Source of the DNA: CAYTLW01 sp964438735
Lineage (GTDB): Bacteria > Myxococcota_A > UBA9042
Length of the DNA stretch: 38,702 bases
Direction of reading: 5' to 3'
Assembly (NCBI GenBank): GCA_964438735.1
Contig: CAYTLW010000067.1
Span: 1 to 38,702 of the forward strand
In this document: one piece after another, positions 1 through 9,522 of the stretch
How the letters are laid out: every line of letters starts with the position of its first letter
Numbering within the stretch: position 1 is the stretch's first letter
The notes under the pieces: generated by a model
The model's input: only the letters and a program-made list of their open reading frames with translations
What the model was told of the DNA's origin: nothing
Database searches by the model: none
Made by a program: the position numbers and the translations under genes

Positions 1-14
1 TGCAAGGTCGCGCA

Positions 15-59
15 GCCGCGAAGCGGCGGTAGTCGTTAGCCTGGGGCGTGAGCCCCAGG
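15..59 (+). repeat. Two-hairpin palindromic repeat unit, copy 1
   Basis: Hairpin one is 15-27 (5-bp stem, GAA loop) and hairpin two is 40-59 (8-bp stem, GTGA loop). They are separated by 12 bases ending in GTTAG. The same unit recurs in reverse orientation at 196-240 with few mismatches. Confidence 0.75.
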
Positions 60-195
60 ACGTCGGACCTCTCCCCTTGCCCAGCCGCGAAGCGGCGGCA
101 GAACGTCGCACCCAACGGGATCGGCCTTGGCGAGGTACTCCCTGTGCCGGGGGTTCTGTCGCCGCTTCGCGGCTTGGCCAGATGGGACCGCAGGA

Positions 196-240
196 CCTGG
201 GGCTTACGCCCCAGGCTAACATCTGACGCCGCTTCGCGGC
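196..240 (-). repeat. Two-hairpin palindromic repeat unit, copy 2
   Basis: Reverse-complement copy of the unit at 15-59. Hairpin two is 196-215 (loop TTAC on the plus strand) and hairpin one is 228-240. Both stems are intact, with differences only in the loops and the spacer. This is what is expected if the structure rather than the exact sequence is maintained. Confidence 0.75.
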
Positions 241-241
241 T

Positions 242-468
242 CTTTCGCGACATGGCCCGCAGAGGCTCTCTAGCCTCCGAGGAAACAGTGCCTTCCGCGA
301 CAGCGCCAACGTCGTCAGGGGGGGCGAGGCTTAGTGCAATCGCTCTGTCCGCGGGCTCCCCCTGCTGCCACAGACGCGCGGATATGTGGCGACCGTTCTT
401 CTCAAGCCGGAGGGCGGCACCCCTGGCATGACCGTCGAGCGACGGCACACCTGCCCATCGAGGCCGGC
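242..468. other. Intergenic stretch without recognised features
   Basis: This lies between the palindrome block and the first likely gene. The reading frame of the downstream gene is open back to 334, but residues encoded before 469 are low-complexity and look non-coding. No clear promoter or terminator is visible. Confidence 0.4.
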
Positions 469-1185
469 ATGGGCGCCGGCGGTGGTGGTGGAGGGTTTTT
501 CGGCACGTCACTCTTCTGCGCCGATGGCAGCTCACCCGAGGCGAGTCGTTCGGGCAGCATCGGCATTCCCAAGGGCTACATTCCCCGTGGCCAACTCGTC
601 GCGGGCAAGGAGCTCGCCGTCGACGCGTGGGGAGTCAGCTGCCCCGGTGGCGAGAGCGTGGCGATGTTCCTGAGCATGTATCGGGAGGGACCGCGTTGTG
701 CGCCCAGAGGCTTCAAATTCGCCCCCGCGTCTGCGGAGAGGGCCTATGTCGCGGCGGGAAACCTTCTGGACGATGGCAAGCCGCTGAAGGCCCTCGAGGC
801 CATCGATTCGGCCCTTCTTCTCGACGACAGGGTGGTCACATTTCACCACCGTCGAGGCGTGATTCTGATGGTGGCGAAACGCTTCGCCGATGCCGAGGCG
901 GCGTTGGCCAGGGCCATGGGGTTGAGCAAGCCGGGGCTCTACCTGCGTCTACATCACGGCATCAGCCAGATGGCCCAGGGCAAGCGGCCGCCCTATGCCC
1001 GGACTGTGGCCGCCCTGCGGGCTGAGATTGGCGCCAAACACAGGCTGCGGGCGGAGTTGGATTGCCGCCATGCCATCAATGAGCATCACCTGGGGCGGAC
1101 CGCCAAGGTGCGCAAGTTGGCGGCGTCAGCTTGCGGTGCGGGCTACGAGGTCTGTTGTACGTTCCCGCCGGCGTCTGGGAACTGA
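469..1185 (+). CDS. Hypothetical TPR-like protein
   Basis: Product not recognised as a named family. The frame is open from 334. ATG at 469 is chosen because sequence before it looks like intergenic DNA, and a later ATG at 664 is also possible. The predicted protein of about 238 residues opens with a polyglycine stretch (residues 2-8). Its middle (about residues 88-155) has the helix-turn-helix spacing of tetratricopeptide repeats, for example AERAYVAAGNLLDDGKPLKA and then FADAEAALARAMGL. Such repeats usually mediate protein-protein contacts. There is no clear signal peptide or membrane segment. Coding character is good from about 600 onward and weak at the 5' end, so the gene may be a remnant whose original start was lost near the repeat block. 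It ends 108 bases before the convergent giant gene. Confidence 0.5.
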   Translation: MGAGGGGGGFFGTSLFCADGSSPEASRSGSIGIPKGYIPRGQLVAGKELAVDAWGVSCPGGESVAMFLSMYREGPRCAPRGFKFAPASAERAYVAAGNLLDDGKPLKALEAIDSALLLDDRVVTFHHRRGVILMVAKRFADAEAALARAMGLSKPGLYLRLHHGISQMAQGKRPPYARTVAALRAEIGAKHRLRAELDCRHAINEHHLGRTAKVRKLAASACGAGYEVCCTFPPASGN

Positions 1186-1292
1186 GGCGATCGGCGCGCA
1201 GTACGACGTTTTTAACATTCGGGTGCCGTCTATTCCTCGCCGCTGCGGCGTGAATTGGAAATTGGACGTACCTGACACGAAGTTCTGCAAAC

Positions 1293-4200
1293 TCAGTACA
1301 ACTTCAAGCACCGGTTGCCAATCGGGCTGACGAACTTGAAGCAGCACTGCGGCTTGCTGCCGATGGAACACGACGTGGTACTCGACCCGCTCCACTTACC
1401 GGCCGTCAGCATCGCCGTCGCCGACAGCTTGACCGTGCTCGACTTCTCGTAGCTCGTCCCCGACAGCTTGAACGTCACCGACGCCTTGACCTCGGAGTTG
1501 CTGCTCTTGGTCTCCTTGCACTTGCAGCGGAAGCCCGGCGCGCCACCCCAGCAGCTGCCACAGGCCTTGCAGCTGCAGCCCTTGAGCTTCTTGGCGACCT
1601 TCTTGGTGACGTCCTCGATCCACTTGAAGAGGAAGGTGCCGATCTTCCAGGTGGACAGGGTCGCGCTGCCGCTGACGCCGATGCCGGTGGACTTGGGGCC
1701 GGCGACGATGGCGACCTTCATCTTGACCACCTTCAAATCCGCGATGGCCTCGCCCTTGAAGCCCTTGTCGTGGCTGACGTCGAAGCTCAAGAAGGTGGAC
1801 TTGGGGAAGGGGTAGAGCTTCATCCAGCCCTTGCCGTCGAAGGCGAACTTGACGTCCTTGGGGATGGTGCCGGCGATGTCCACGCCCAGGGTGAGCACGT
1901 AGGTATTGGCCTTGAAGTTCGCGTCGAAGGCGGCGCCCTTGGTGCCCAGGGTCCAGCTCGTGTCCGCCTTGAGCAGGGTGGCGAGGTTCATCTTGCCGGT
2001 GCCCTTCCAGGTGGCCGAACCGTTTGTGGCGAAGGTGGCCGAGGTCTTGCCCTTGAGCACCGGGCTGAGGTCCAGGATGCCGCTGGCCGATGCCAGGGTC
2101 TTGCTGCCATCCCACTTGTACAGGGCCGAACCGCTCGCCAGCTTGAAGCCGGAGAACGGCGTCAGCGTGCCGGCGGCGGACATGGTGTAGGGCTTGGGCA
2201 GGCCGTTGGCGCCCGACTGCAGGGTGTAGGACTTGGTGGTGCTGGCGCCCAGGGCCGAGAGCTTGGCGGTGAGCTTGAGCTGGTTGTAGCCGCCGACGAA
2301 GGGTTCGGTCATGTGCATATGGGCCGTGCCTTCGACGCTGAAGACCTTGTGCACCTTCAGCTTCAGACTGCCGGTCAGGTAGACCTGGTCGACCGTCTTG
2401 CCGGAGATCTTCACGTTGGTCTTGATGCCGCCCTTGACGGTCATCTTGGCGATGCCCAGGTCGAGCTTCGCCGAGGCGCCGATGCCGGACTCCGTCTTGC
2501 ACTCCGAGGGGATGCTCTTGTCGGTCTTGCTCCAGGTCTTGCACAGCCAGAAGCGTCCGCTGGCCATCTTGAAGCCCAGGGGTTTGAGCGTGGCGGTGCC
2601 GGCCAGGGCGTAGTACCACTGGCTCTTCTGGTACTTGATGGCGCCCTTGACGGTCGCCTTGACCCAGCCGCTGACCGCGCTGACGTCGGTGGTGTTGGCG
2701 ATCAGGGTCGTCTTGTCGCCCTGGCCGCGCTTGACCGTGGTGGTGCTGTCGAGCTTGAACAACTTGCCGGTGCCGGGCTTCATCTTGGCGTTGCCCTTCA
2801 GGTCGAAGTTCGACACGCCTTTGTAGAAGCCGGTCAGGTTGCCGTCGAAGACCGTCGGGATCTTCAACCTCGCCTTGGTGATCTCCAACCCCTTGGAGGT
2901 GTGTAACTTCACGGCGAGATCAGCGACCGGTATGCCGCCGAATTTACCCGCCTTGGCGGTGCCCTCGAAGCTGGCCATGGGGTTGGTGCCGAAGCAGGCC
3001 GCCACCTTGCCTTTGAAGGTCGCCAGGACCGGGATCTTCAAGTCCGTATTGCCAGAGGCGCACAGGCGCGCAGGGTTCCAGTCGTAGGTGATCTCCACCT
3101 TGGCAGCCAGGCCCAGGTTGACGCCGTGGTTGATGCCCAGATCCAGGGCCGCCAGGGCCTTGAAGCCCGACTTGTCGAGCTTGATGAGCACGTCCACCAG
3201 CTGGCGGCCGAAGACCTTGACCCCGCCCTGCACGTTCAGCTTGACCGGCGCGTCCAGGGTCGAGAGCTCGAAGATGCCCTGAATGGCCAGCTTGCCCAGG
3301 CCCTTGCCCAGGTTGACGCCCAGCTCGCCCTTTTTACCCAGCAACGTCTTGGTATAGATGTGGTAGCCGCTGCCCAACTTGCAGGGTTTGTCGCTGAAGA
3401 CGGCGCCGACCTTGTCGTCCTTCTTCAGGCAGCCCAGACGCAGCACCGAGCCCAGGATCGGTTGACGTTTTCCTTCCCAGTCCACCGCCAGCAGGGCCGT
3501 GGCGTCGATGAAGGGCAGCACCTCGCCCTCGAAGTTCAGCTTGGTGGGATAACGGAACTCGCCCTCGATGAGCAGGCCATCATCCCAGTTGTTCTTGCGC
3601 GCGTCGGGTCCGTCGCCGGTGAGCACGAGGCCGCCCTTCTTGGGGATCGGCACCACGGTCAGCTCACGTGCATAGAGGCGGCCGCCCATGGCTTTCTGGG
3701 TGTAGGCCAGGTCGGCGGCGAAGGTGATCCCGTCGGGGTTGCCGGACAGCTCGAGGAACTTCTTTGGCAGCTTCAGGTCGACGCCGGCGCGGATGGCCCA
3801 GCCGGTGTGCAGGGGGTTGGCCAGGGGCCAGTCCATCTGGAAGAAGAGGTCCTGGTTGGCCGGGTCGATGGCCGGCTTGGCGCCGCCTTCATAGCGCCCG
3901 TGCCAGGGATCACCCATGTCCAGGCGGCTGTTGCGCATGACCGTCTGCTTGTTGATCTGGTCGAGCTTGCGGTCGAAGTCGGCCTCCCAGCGGGCGAGCA
4001 GGGTCTTGTCGATGTGATAGCCCTTCTCCAGGCGCAGGGCGCGGCGGCCGATCTCGGCCTGGCTGCGGGCCGCGGTCCACAGGCGTACGTCGTCGATGTG
4101 GTGGAAGTTCTTGCCCATGACGATGTTCGCCGACACGTCGGGCAGGCCGAAGCGGGCCAGGTCATCCTTGGTGCCGAACTTGCCGTCCTTACCGTGGGAG

Positions 4201-7200
4201 CTGTCGAGCAGTTCGGGTTCGCCGCCGTCGACGTAGATGCGCACCTGGTGAGTCTTTGGATCGCGGATCACCGAGACGTGGTGGTTCACGGCCGGATGGA
4301 TGACGCCAAATCGGGTCTTGACGATGCGGGTGCGTTGCGCGGCTGGCACGCTGCCGGAGTTGGTCTTGAAGGTCACGACCAGGCGGCCCTTCTTGGTCTT
4401 GCAGTCGAGCTTGTTGCCGTCCAGGTCGATGGCGCCTTCCTCGCAGGGCGCGGCCAGCTCGTCGGTGGCGATGCGCGCACCAACGCCGTTCTTGTCCCGT
4501 CGGTCGAAGAGCACCGCGGCATCCTTGCCCGCCTTGACCTCGGTGGCGTGTACCCAACCTTCCCAGGTGGCCCAGTTGTGGTTGCCCTTGCCCAGGGGCA
4601 CGCGGATCTGGCCCCCCTTGAGCTCCACATAGCGGCGGAAGGGGTCGCCGGTGAGCTTGAGTCCCGGCACCAGCTGGATGGGGCTCATCCAGCCCTTGAT
4701 GGTGGCGCCGTAGACGTCCAGGTCGCCCTTGAGTTTGACCTTCTTCTCCTTGCCCTTGTCCGGCCCGGCGAGCACCTTGAAGCGCGCATCGGCCGCCAGC
4801 TTGAAGCCGAAGGGCCAGTCGACGCCGAAGCGCTCGTCGTTGTGGGTGTGCATGTAGAGCAGGAAGCGATCCAGGCCGAAGGATAGCGGCCCCAGGGTCG
4901 CCTTGCCGAGCAGCTTGCCCGCCGGGATGAAGTCCAACAGCGGCTTCCACGGCGCCTTGGTCTGCACGAACTTCTTCTTGTCGAAGTCGTACATGCGCAG
5001 GACCTTGGCCTCGTCGATGAGGGTCTTCAGGCCCGCCAGCAGCAGGTTGGTCAGGTCCACCATGTCGTCGGTGCTGAGGTTCTGGATGTCGAAGCGCAGC
5101 AGGATGGGCGGCAGCTTGGGGCAGACTCCGGGCAACACGCAGAAGCCGGATTTGCTGGGCACGGTGTCGAAGTAGAGCGTATGGCCGAAGGTGAAGACGC
5201 TCTTGGGCAGCTTGTCCATCAAGGTGCCGTCCGGGTTGACGCCCACCGGTGAGTTCAGCTTGTTGCCCTTGATCTCGGGCCATTCGCCGTCGAGCTTGTT
5301 CTTGAGCAACAGCGCCTGGCCGGTGTAACCGAAGGCAGTGGGTGTGGGCAGCCCGGGCCGGAACTTGGCCGACAGGCCGACGTTGAAGATGGCTACATTG
5401 GGCAGCCAGAAGGGGTTCTTCCACAGGCCGCTGAGACCGATGGTGCCGCCCATGGCCAGGGTTTTGTCCATCTCGAACTGGGCCAGGCCCTTGAGGACGT
5501 TGACCTTCTTCTTGCGGTCGATGGTCTCCACCGTGGCGTGGCCACCGGCATAGAGGCGCAGGGTGCCGGGGAACTCCAGCTTGACGAAGACGTCGTCGAG
5601 CACCAGGGACTTGAGCGTCGGCACGCCATACTCGGGCTTGATGAGCGTCCACTTCAGGTCCAACTTGCCGAGAATGTAGAACTTGCTCAGCCCGTACCAG
5701 GCGAACTCGATGGTCGCGGTCGGATCGTCGAAGAGATGCTTGAAGTGCGGGATGATGGCCGTGCTGCGCACCGCGGCGCCGGTCTTGACCTGCCAGGTGG
5801 TCTCCTTGCCGTTGGACTTGTCGCCATCGAGATCGATGGGCATGGCCTCGGCGCCGTTGCTGGAGGCCAGGAAGACGATGGGCCGGGCTTCCAACTTGCC
5901 GAGCTTGTTCTTGCCCTTGCCAAAGACCACCTCGTGTTTGCCGACCTTCATCTTGGCCTTGGCGATGGGCACGGCGAAGGTGAACTCGGGCAGGCTCGAC
6001 AACGTCCCCTTCTGCTCGTGACGGGGCCAGATGACGTAGACCTGCGCCTCGGCCGTGGTCTTGTCGTTGCCAGGCAGTTTGATATTGGACGTGGCGACCA
6101 GGTTCATGACCATGGGCACGGCCTTGGCGGTATTGAAGGGCACCGACAGGTCGACCGTGCCGCCGGATCCGCCGATCTCGAAGCGACCGGCGCCGATGAC
6201 CTTCTTGAAGGGCTCGGACGAGGGCCACTCGCAGGTGGTCTTGGAGGCGTTGCAGCCCTTGGGCAGGCGCACGCCGACGAAGGTCAGGCGATCCTTGCCC
6301 ACGCTGCCGCGCAGGATGGCGTGGGTATTCCAGGGCGCCACCTTCTGGGCCGCCAGGTTGACGTCCATCTTGCCGACGATTTCGGCCAGCCAGGCGCCCT
6401 TCTCATCGAGGGTCGCCAGGACCTGCGGCTTCTTCAGCGCCGCGATGGCCGCGCCGCCGCTGCTGGCCAGGGTGGCGCGGTCATCCTTGAGCTTGCTGGT
6501 CACCGCCGAGCGCACCGCCATGGCCGCCTTGCCGCCGTGGATCCAGACCGCCCCGGTGACGGCGCCGAAGACCGCCGTGCGCAGGTCGTAGGGCGCGCCG
6601 ATGGGCATGTTCCAGAATGCCTGCCACGGATTGCTGCAGGCGACCTCGCCCTTGTCCTTGCAAGCCGGTGCCAGGGTCGTGTTGGCCCGCGCCGGGCCGC
6701 CGGAGAGCCACTTGCCAGCGCTGCCGCAGGCCTTTGGGGTGGCTGCGGACTGGTCGATGCAGGCCCCGCCGCGCCAGAAGAAGCGGCCGTGGAAGCGGTC
6801 GCCAGGATCGACGGCGACCTTGCGCCAGGCGACGTCGGCGGCCGCGCAGGCTTTGGCCGTTTTGGCCGGACTCACGCAAAGACCGCCCGCCTCGCCGAAG
6901 TCGAGCACGCTGCGCAGGACCACGCTGGCCTTGTCACCGGCTTTGCCGACGCGGAAGTCGATGGCCAGCTGGACGGCGCCGAATCCCTTGTCGGCGTAGC
7001 ATGAGTGGGCCCGGATCTGCAGGATCTTCACGCCCTTGAGCGGGAACAAGGCGCTGGCCTGGGGTTTGTTCAGGCCGGCCAGGCAGAGCTTGGAGGCCTT
7101 GTCATCCCAGGTGCCGGCCAGGTCAACCGTGGACTTGTCGGGCAGGGCCACCTTGGCGGCGAAAGTCAGCGGCGAGAAGGTCTTCCCCTTGGCGTCGAAG

Positions 7201-9461
7201 CAGGTGCGTACCACCGTCTGGGCGCTGCCCGGCACAGCTGCACCGGCCGGCGCGCTCAAGCAGAGCTTGCCGTCTTTCAACATGCCCTTGAGCTCCACCT
7301 TTCCCGTGGGTTTGGCGTTCACCTCGGTGCTGAAGGTCACCGTGCCTTTGCCGTTGGTCCAGCAGACGGTGACCTGCATGTTGGTGTTGGCGCCGGCCGG
7401 TTTGACCCCGGTGTCGCCGCTGACGCAGGCGGTCTTGGCGTTCTCGACGAACTTCCCCTTCAGGGACAGTCCATCGAAGGGCGCCACGACCGTGCCCTTG
7501 GAATCCAGGACGAGTTGCCACTTGGCACCGTCGACCCGGTTGGCGTTGACCTGCCACGTGGTCGGGCTCGCCGCGCTGAGCTTGGGTTTGTTGGCGCCCA
7601 GCTTCAGGCCGGTGATGAGCAGCTTGCCGACCCGGGCGCGGCTGCCCTGCCCGGTCTGGGACAAGGCGTTCACCACGCCGCCGACAGTCTTGATGCCGGC
7701 CGGTTTGGCCAGGGTGATCTGCAAATCCGCATTGGCGGCACCGGGTTGGAAGGTGCCACCCGATTCCCCGATCAACGACTGGCCCAGATAGTCGATGACC
7801 ACCTCGCCCTGCTTGACGTGGATGTCGTTGGCCGCGGTCTTCCACTGGAACTGGACCATTTTGGCCGGCATCGCCAGTAGCTTGAGCGCCGCCGCGTTCA
7901 CCACAAGCCCGCTGGCAGCGCCGGTGGAGAAGGTGCCGGTGACTTCAGCCGACTCGCCCTCCAGCTTCAGGTCGCCAGCGAAGGTGCGCGTGATGACGCC
8001 CTTGTCGTCCTTGCAGATGGTCAATTTCACGTTGTTCAGCTCGAAGGGCGCGCCCTTCAACGTCGCCGGACCTGCGAAACACCAGGTGACGGGCTTGTCT
8101 TTGCCGGCCTTTTTGACGTTGCCCTTGAGGGTCAGCTTGCCGAAGGGACCGGCGTCGAAAGTGGCCGTCGCGGCGACGTCAAACTGGTCGCCGTTGGTGG
8201 GTTTTTCGGGCTTGTAGTCGGTGGTGCCGGGCGGGAAGATGCCATCGCAGGCCGCCTCGTCGGTGGCGCCGTCGCAGTCCTCGTCGACGCCATCGCAGGT
8301 CTCGTTGGCTTTGGGATAGGCGGCCTTGTTCTGGTCATTGCAATCGCCCGCCACCTTGGACGCCTTGTCGGGCGTGCCGCACAGGCAGCCGAGGGCCTTG
8401 GCGCCGTAGCCGTCGCCGTCGTCGTCGCCATACCACTTGACGCATTGTTCCTTGTTGCCGGCTTTGCAGACGCCACCGACGCAGCTGTCCGACAGGGTGC
8501 AGTTGTCGCCGTCCTCGCAGCTCCCCGGCTGCTCCTTGGTCGTGCAGCCGCCGGAATCGCTGCAGATGCCAACCGCGCAGACGTTCCCCGTCTTGCAGCC
8601 GTCGCCCAGGGGCAGCTGCAACGACGCGGGTTTGGAGGTCGCGCTGCCGCCGGCGGTCTTGACCTCGAGCTCGCACTCGAGCAGGTCGCAGTCCTTGGCT
8701 TCGCCGGCCCAGGCGGGTTTGCCGTCGGCCCACTTGCCGCTGTTGACGCGCCAGCGCCAGGTCAGGGTGGCGCCCTTGTCGGGCTGGCCGTCGATGATGG
8801 GGCAGGTGAAGGTCTTCTTATCCTGCTTGACCTTGACTGTCGGTGTCTTTGGCGCCTGGGGTCCCGCGTCGGGCTGTGTTCCCCCATCTGCGGCGCCGCC
8901 ATCTGCGCTGCCGCCGTCTGCACCGGAGCCGCCGTCTGCGGATGCGCCGCCATCGGATGAGGCGCCGCCATCTGCTGCCGAACCGCCGTCCGGATCGCTG
9001 CCACCGCCATCGTCTGGCGAGACGGCATCCTCGGCCGCCCCGGCATCGGCCTGCGCCGCCCCACCATCTGCCGAGGAAGCGCTGTCTGGATCTACCGCCA
9101 CCCCATCCTCGGCTGCTGAGCCACCATCTGCCGCAGATCCGGCGCCGTCATCGCCCGACCCGGCGACGTCGTCACCAGCGGACTCGCCATCCTCGGCGGC
9201 CGACCCCGTGTCCGACTTCATGACGTCCACGGCCGCCGCGCCCGAATCGGTCGCGTTGCCGCTGTCTGCCAGCACATCGTCCGTTGGCGTCGGCGCGTCC
9301 ACCACGGCGCCGTCCGAGTTGTCGATCCCGCCGTCTTTGACCGCGCCGCTGTCCGTGGCTGCTTCATCGCCGCCGGTGCCCGGGTCGCTGCATGCGATGA
9401 GCGCACACGCCGCCAGCGACAGGATGGGCCAACTCGCGCGCAGGCGTGGCTCGCGCGTCAG
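1293..9461 (-). CDS. Giant surface lipoprotein with MopE-like, LamG-like and beta-rich repeat regions
   Basis: Predicted at about 2,720 residues from a CTG at 9461; the first standard in-frame start is GTG at 9305. The CTG start gives a basic n-region, a hydrophobic core and the lipobox LIAC (Cys24), which the GTG start would lose. In order: an Asp/Ala/Gly-rich linker (about residues 25-205); an Ig-like segment; a Cys-rich unit like those of the gene at 12003 (about 315); a MopE-type metal motif with DDDGDGYG (about 344) and a GDCND...CDGVDEDCDG stretch (371-402); very long beta-rich repeats; a LamG/concanavalin-like domain (about 1630-1800) containing DDVRLWTAARS; more beta repeats; and a Cys cluster near 2620-2645 plus C-terminal cysteines. 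A cell-surface adhesin or matrix role is inferred. No catalytic motif is recognised. Confidence 0.85.
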   Translation of the reverse strand: MTREPRLRASWPILSLAACALIACSDPGTGGDEAATDSGAVKDGGIDNSDGAVVDAPTPTDDVLADSGNATDSGAAAVDVMKSDTGSAAEDGESAGDDVAGSGDDGAGSAADGGSAAEDGVAVDPDSASSADGGAAQADAGAAEDAVSPDDGGGSDPDGGSAADGGASSDGGASADGGSGADGGSADGGAADGGTQPDAGPQAPKTPTVKVKQDKKTFTCPIIDGQPDKGATLTWRWRVNSGKWADGKPAWAGEAKDCDLLECELEVKTAGGSATSKPASLQLPLGDGCKTGNVCAVGICSDSGGCTTKEQPGSCEDGDNCTLSDSCVGGVCKAGNKEQCVKWYGDDDGDGYGAKALGCLCGTPDKASKVAGDCNDQNKAAYPKANETCDGVDEDCDGATDEAACDGIFPPGTTDYKPEKPTNGDQFDVAATATFDAGPFGKLTLKGNVKKAGKDKPVTWCFAGPATLKGAPFELNNVKLTICKDDKGVITRTFAGDLKLEGESAEVTGTFSTGAASGLVVNAAALKLLAMPAKMVQFQWKTAANDIHVKQGEVVIDYLGQSLIGESGGTFQPGAANADLQITLAKPAGIKTVGGVVNALSQTGQGSRARVGKLLITGLKLGANKPKLSAASPTTWQVNANRVDGAKWQLVLDSKGTVVAPFDGLSLKGKFVENAKTACVSGDTGVKPAGANTNMQVTVCWTNGKGTVTFSTEVNAKPTGKVELKGMLKDGKLCLSAPAGAAVPGSAQTVVRTCFDAKGKTFSPLTFAAKVALPDKSTVDLAGTWDDKASKLCLAGLNKPQASALFPLKGVKILQIRAHSCYADKGFGAVQLAIDFRVGKAGDKASVVLRSVLDFGEAGGLCVSPAKTAKACAAADVAWRKVAVDPGDRFHGRFFWRGGACIDQSAATPKACGSAGKWLSGGPARANTTLAPACKDKGEVACSNPWQAFWNMPIGAPYDLRTAVFGAVTGAVWIHGGKAAMAVRSAVTSKLKDDRATLASSGGAAIAALKKPQVLATLDEKGAWLAEIVGKMDVNLAAQKVAPWNTHAILRGSVGKDRLTFVGVRLPKGCNASKTTCEWPSSEPFKKVIGAGRFEIGGSGGTVDLSVPFNTAKAVPMVMNLVATSNIKLPGNDKTTAEAQVYVIWPRHEQKGTLSSLPEFTFAVPIAKAKMKVGKHEVVFGKGKNKLGKLEARPIVFLASSNGAEAMPIDLDGDKSNGKETTWQVKTGAAVRSTAIIPHFKHLFDDPTATIEFAWYGLSKFYILGKLDLKWTLIKPEYGVPTLKSLVLDDVFVKLEFPGTLRLYAGGHATVETIDRKKKVNVLKGLAQFEMDKTLAMGGTIGLSGLWKNPFWLPNVAIFNVGLSAKFRPGLPTPTAFGYTGQALLLKNKLDGEWPEIKGNKLNSPVGVNPDGTLMDKLPKSVFTFGHTLYFDTVPSKSGFCVLPGVCPKLPPILLRFDIQNLSTDDMVDLTNLLLAGLKTLIDEAKVLRMYDFDKKKFVQTKAPWKPLLDFIPAGKLLGKATLGPLSFGLDRFLLYMHTHNDERFGVDWPFGFKLAADARFKVLAGPDKGKEKKVKLKGDLDVYGATIKGWMSPIQLVPGLKLTGDPFRRYVELKGGQIRVPLGKGNHNWATWEGWVHATEVKAGKDAAVLFDRRDKNGVGARIATDELAAPCEEGAIDLDGNKLDCKTKKGRLVVTFKTNSGSVPAAQRTRIVKTRFGVIHPAVNHHVSVIRDPKTHQVRIYVDGGEPELLDSSHGKDGKFGTKDDLARFGLPDVSANIVMGKNFHHIDDVRLWTAARSQAEIGRRALRLEKGYHIDKTLLARWEADFDRKLDQINKQTVMRNSRLDMGDPWHGRYEGGAKPAIDPANQDLFFQMDWPLANPLHTGWAIRAGVDLKLPKKFLELSGNPDGITFAADLAYTQKAMGGRLYARELTVVPIPKKGGLVLTGDGPDARKNNWDDGLLIEGEFRYPTKLNFEGEVLPFIDATALLAVDWEGKRQPILGSVLRLGCLKKDDKVGAVFSDKPCKLGSGYHIYTKTLLGKKGELGVNLGKGLGKLAIQGIFELSTLDAPVKLNVQGGVKVFGRQLVDVLIKLDKSGFKALAALDLGINHGVNLGLAAKVEITYDWNPARLCASGNTDLKIPVLATFKGKVAACFGTNPMASFEGTAKAGKFGGIPVADLAVKLHTSKGLEITKARLKIPTVFDGNLTGFYKGVSNFDLKGNAKMKPGTGKLFKLDSTTTVKRGQGDKTTLIANTTDVSAVSGWVKATVKGAIKYQKSQWYYALAGTATLKPLGFKMASGRFWLCKTWSKTDKSIPSECKTESGIGASAKLDLGIAKMTVKGGIKTNVKISGKTVDQVYLTGSLKLKVHKVFSVEGTAHMHMTEPFVGGYNQLKLTAKLSALGASTTKSYTLQSGANGLPKPYTMSAAGTLTPFSGFKLASGSALYKWDGSKTLASASGILDLSPVLKGKTSATFATNGSATWKGTGKMNLATLLKADTSWTLGTKGAAFDANFKANTYVLTLGVDIAGTIPKDVKFAFDGKGWMKLYPFPKSTFLSFDVSHDKGFKGEAIADLKVVKMKVAIVAGPKSTGIGVSGSATLSTWKIGTFLFKWIEDVTKKVAKKLKGCSCKACGSCWGGAPGFRCKCKETKSSNSEVKASVTFKLSGTSYEKSSTVKLSATAMLTAGKWSGSSTTSCSIGSKPQCCFKFVSPIGNRCLKLY

Positions 9462-9519
9462 TCAGGCGACCGGCCGCGTATATGCGCGCGTCGGCCGCCC
9501 CTTCGTCGATCAAGGACAT
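9364..9519 (-). CDS. Short overlapping frame with a strong ribosome site, leader or frameshifted start of the giant gene
   Basis: An ATG at 9519 follows the purine-rich GGAGGAGGGG (9532-9523), the best ribosome-binding site near the giant gene. Its frame encodes 51 residues and stops at 9364. It overlaps the first part of the lipoprotein frame and is offset by one base. In the lipoprotein frame a TGA at 9464-9462 directly precedes the CTG at 9461. Three readings are possible: a leader peptide coupled to CTG initiation, a real or programmed frameshift between 9461 and about 9400, or a one-base assembly error that splits the true N-terminus. The peptide itself has no recognisable domain. Confidence 0.35.
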   Translation of the reverse strand: MSLIDEGAADARIYAAGRLTDARATPARELAHPVAGGVCAHRMQRPGHRRR

Positions 9520-9522
9520 GTT

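Larger units (their letters stand above)
14..241. repeat. Composite inverted repeat of REP-like palindromes
   Basis: Four copies of the 13-base hairpin GCCGC-GAA-GCGGC or its complement lie at 15-27, 84-96, 161-173 and 228-240. The first two are in one orientation and the last two in the other. The outer copies carry a second hairpin, CCTGGGGC with a 4-base loop, at 40-59 and 196-215. The inner copies share CAGAAC next to the hairpin (reverse complement for the third). The whole block therefore reads as an imperfect inverted repeat centred near base 128. No coding signal is convincing here. It resembles dispersed intergenic REP/MITE-type repeats, but no transposase is present in the window. 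Confidence 0.75.

Noticed and set aside
15..59. Possible integron attC site, because the hairpin and the following GTTAG resemble known attC arms
   Set aside because: No matching RYYYAAC partner, the core GTTAGCC departs from GTTRRRY, and there is no integrase or cassette array. A palindromic intergenic repeat explains it better.
1770..2906. Plus-strand open frame of 378 codons, and the similar one at 3126-4886, inside the giant lipoprotein
   Set aside because: Both are complements of the coding frame with skewed Leu/Gly/Glu composition and no domains.
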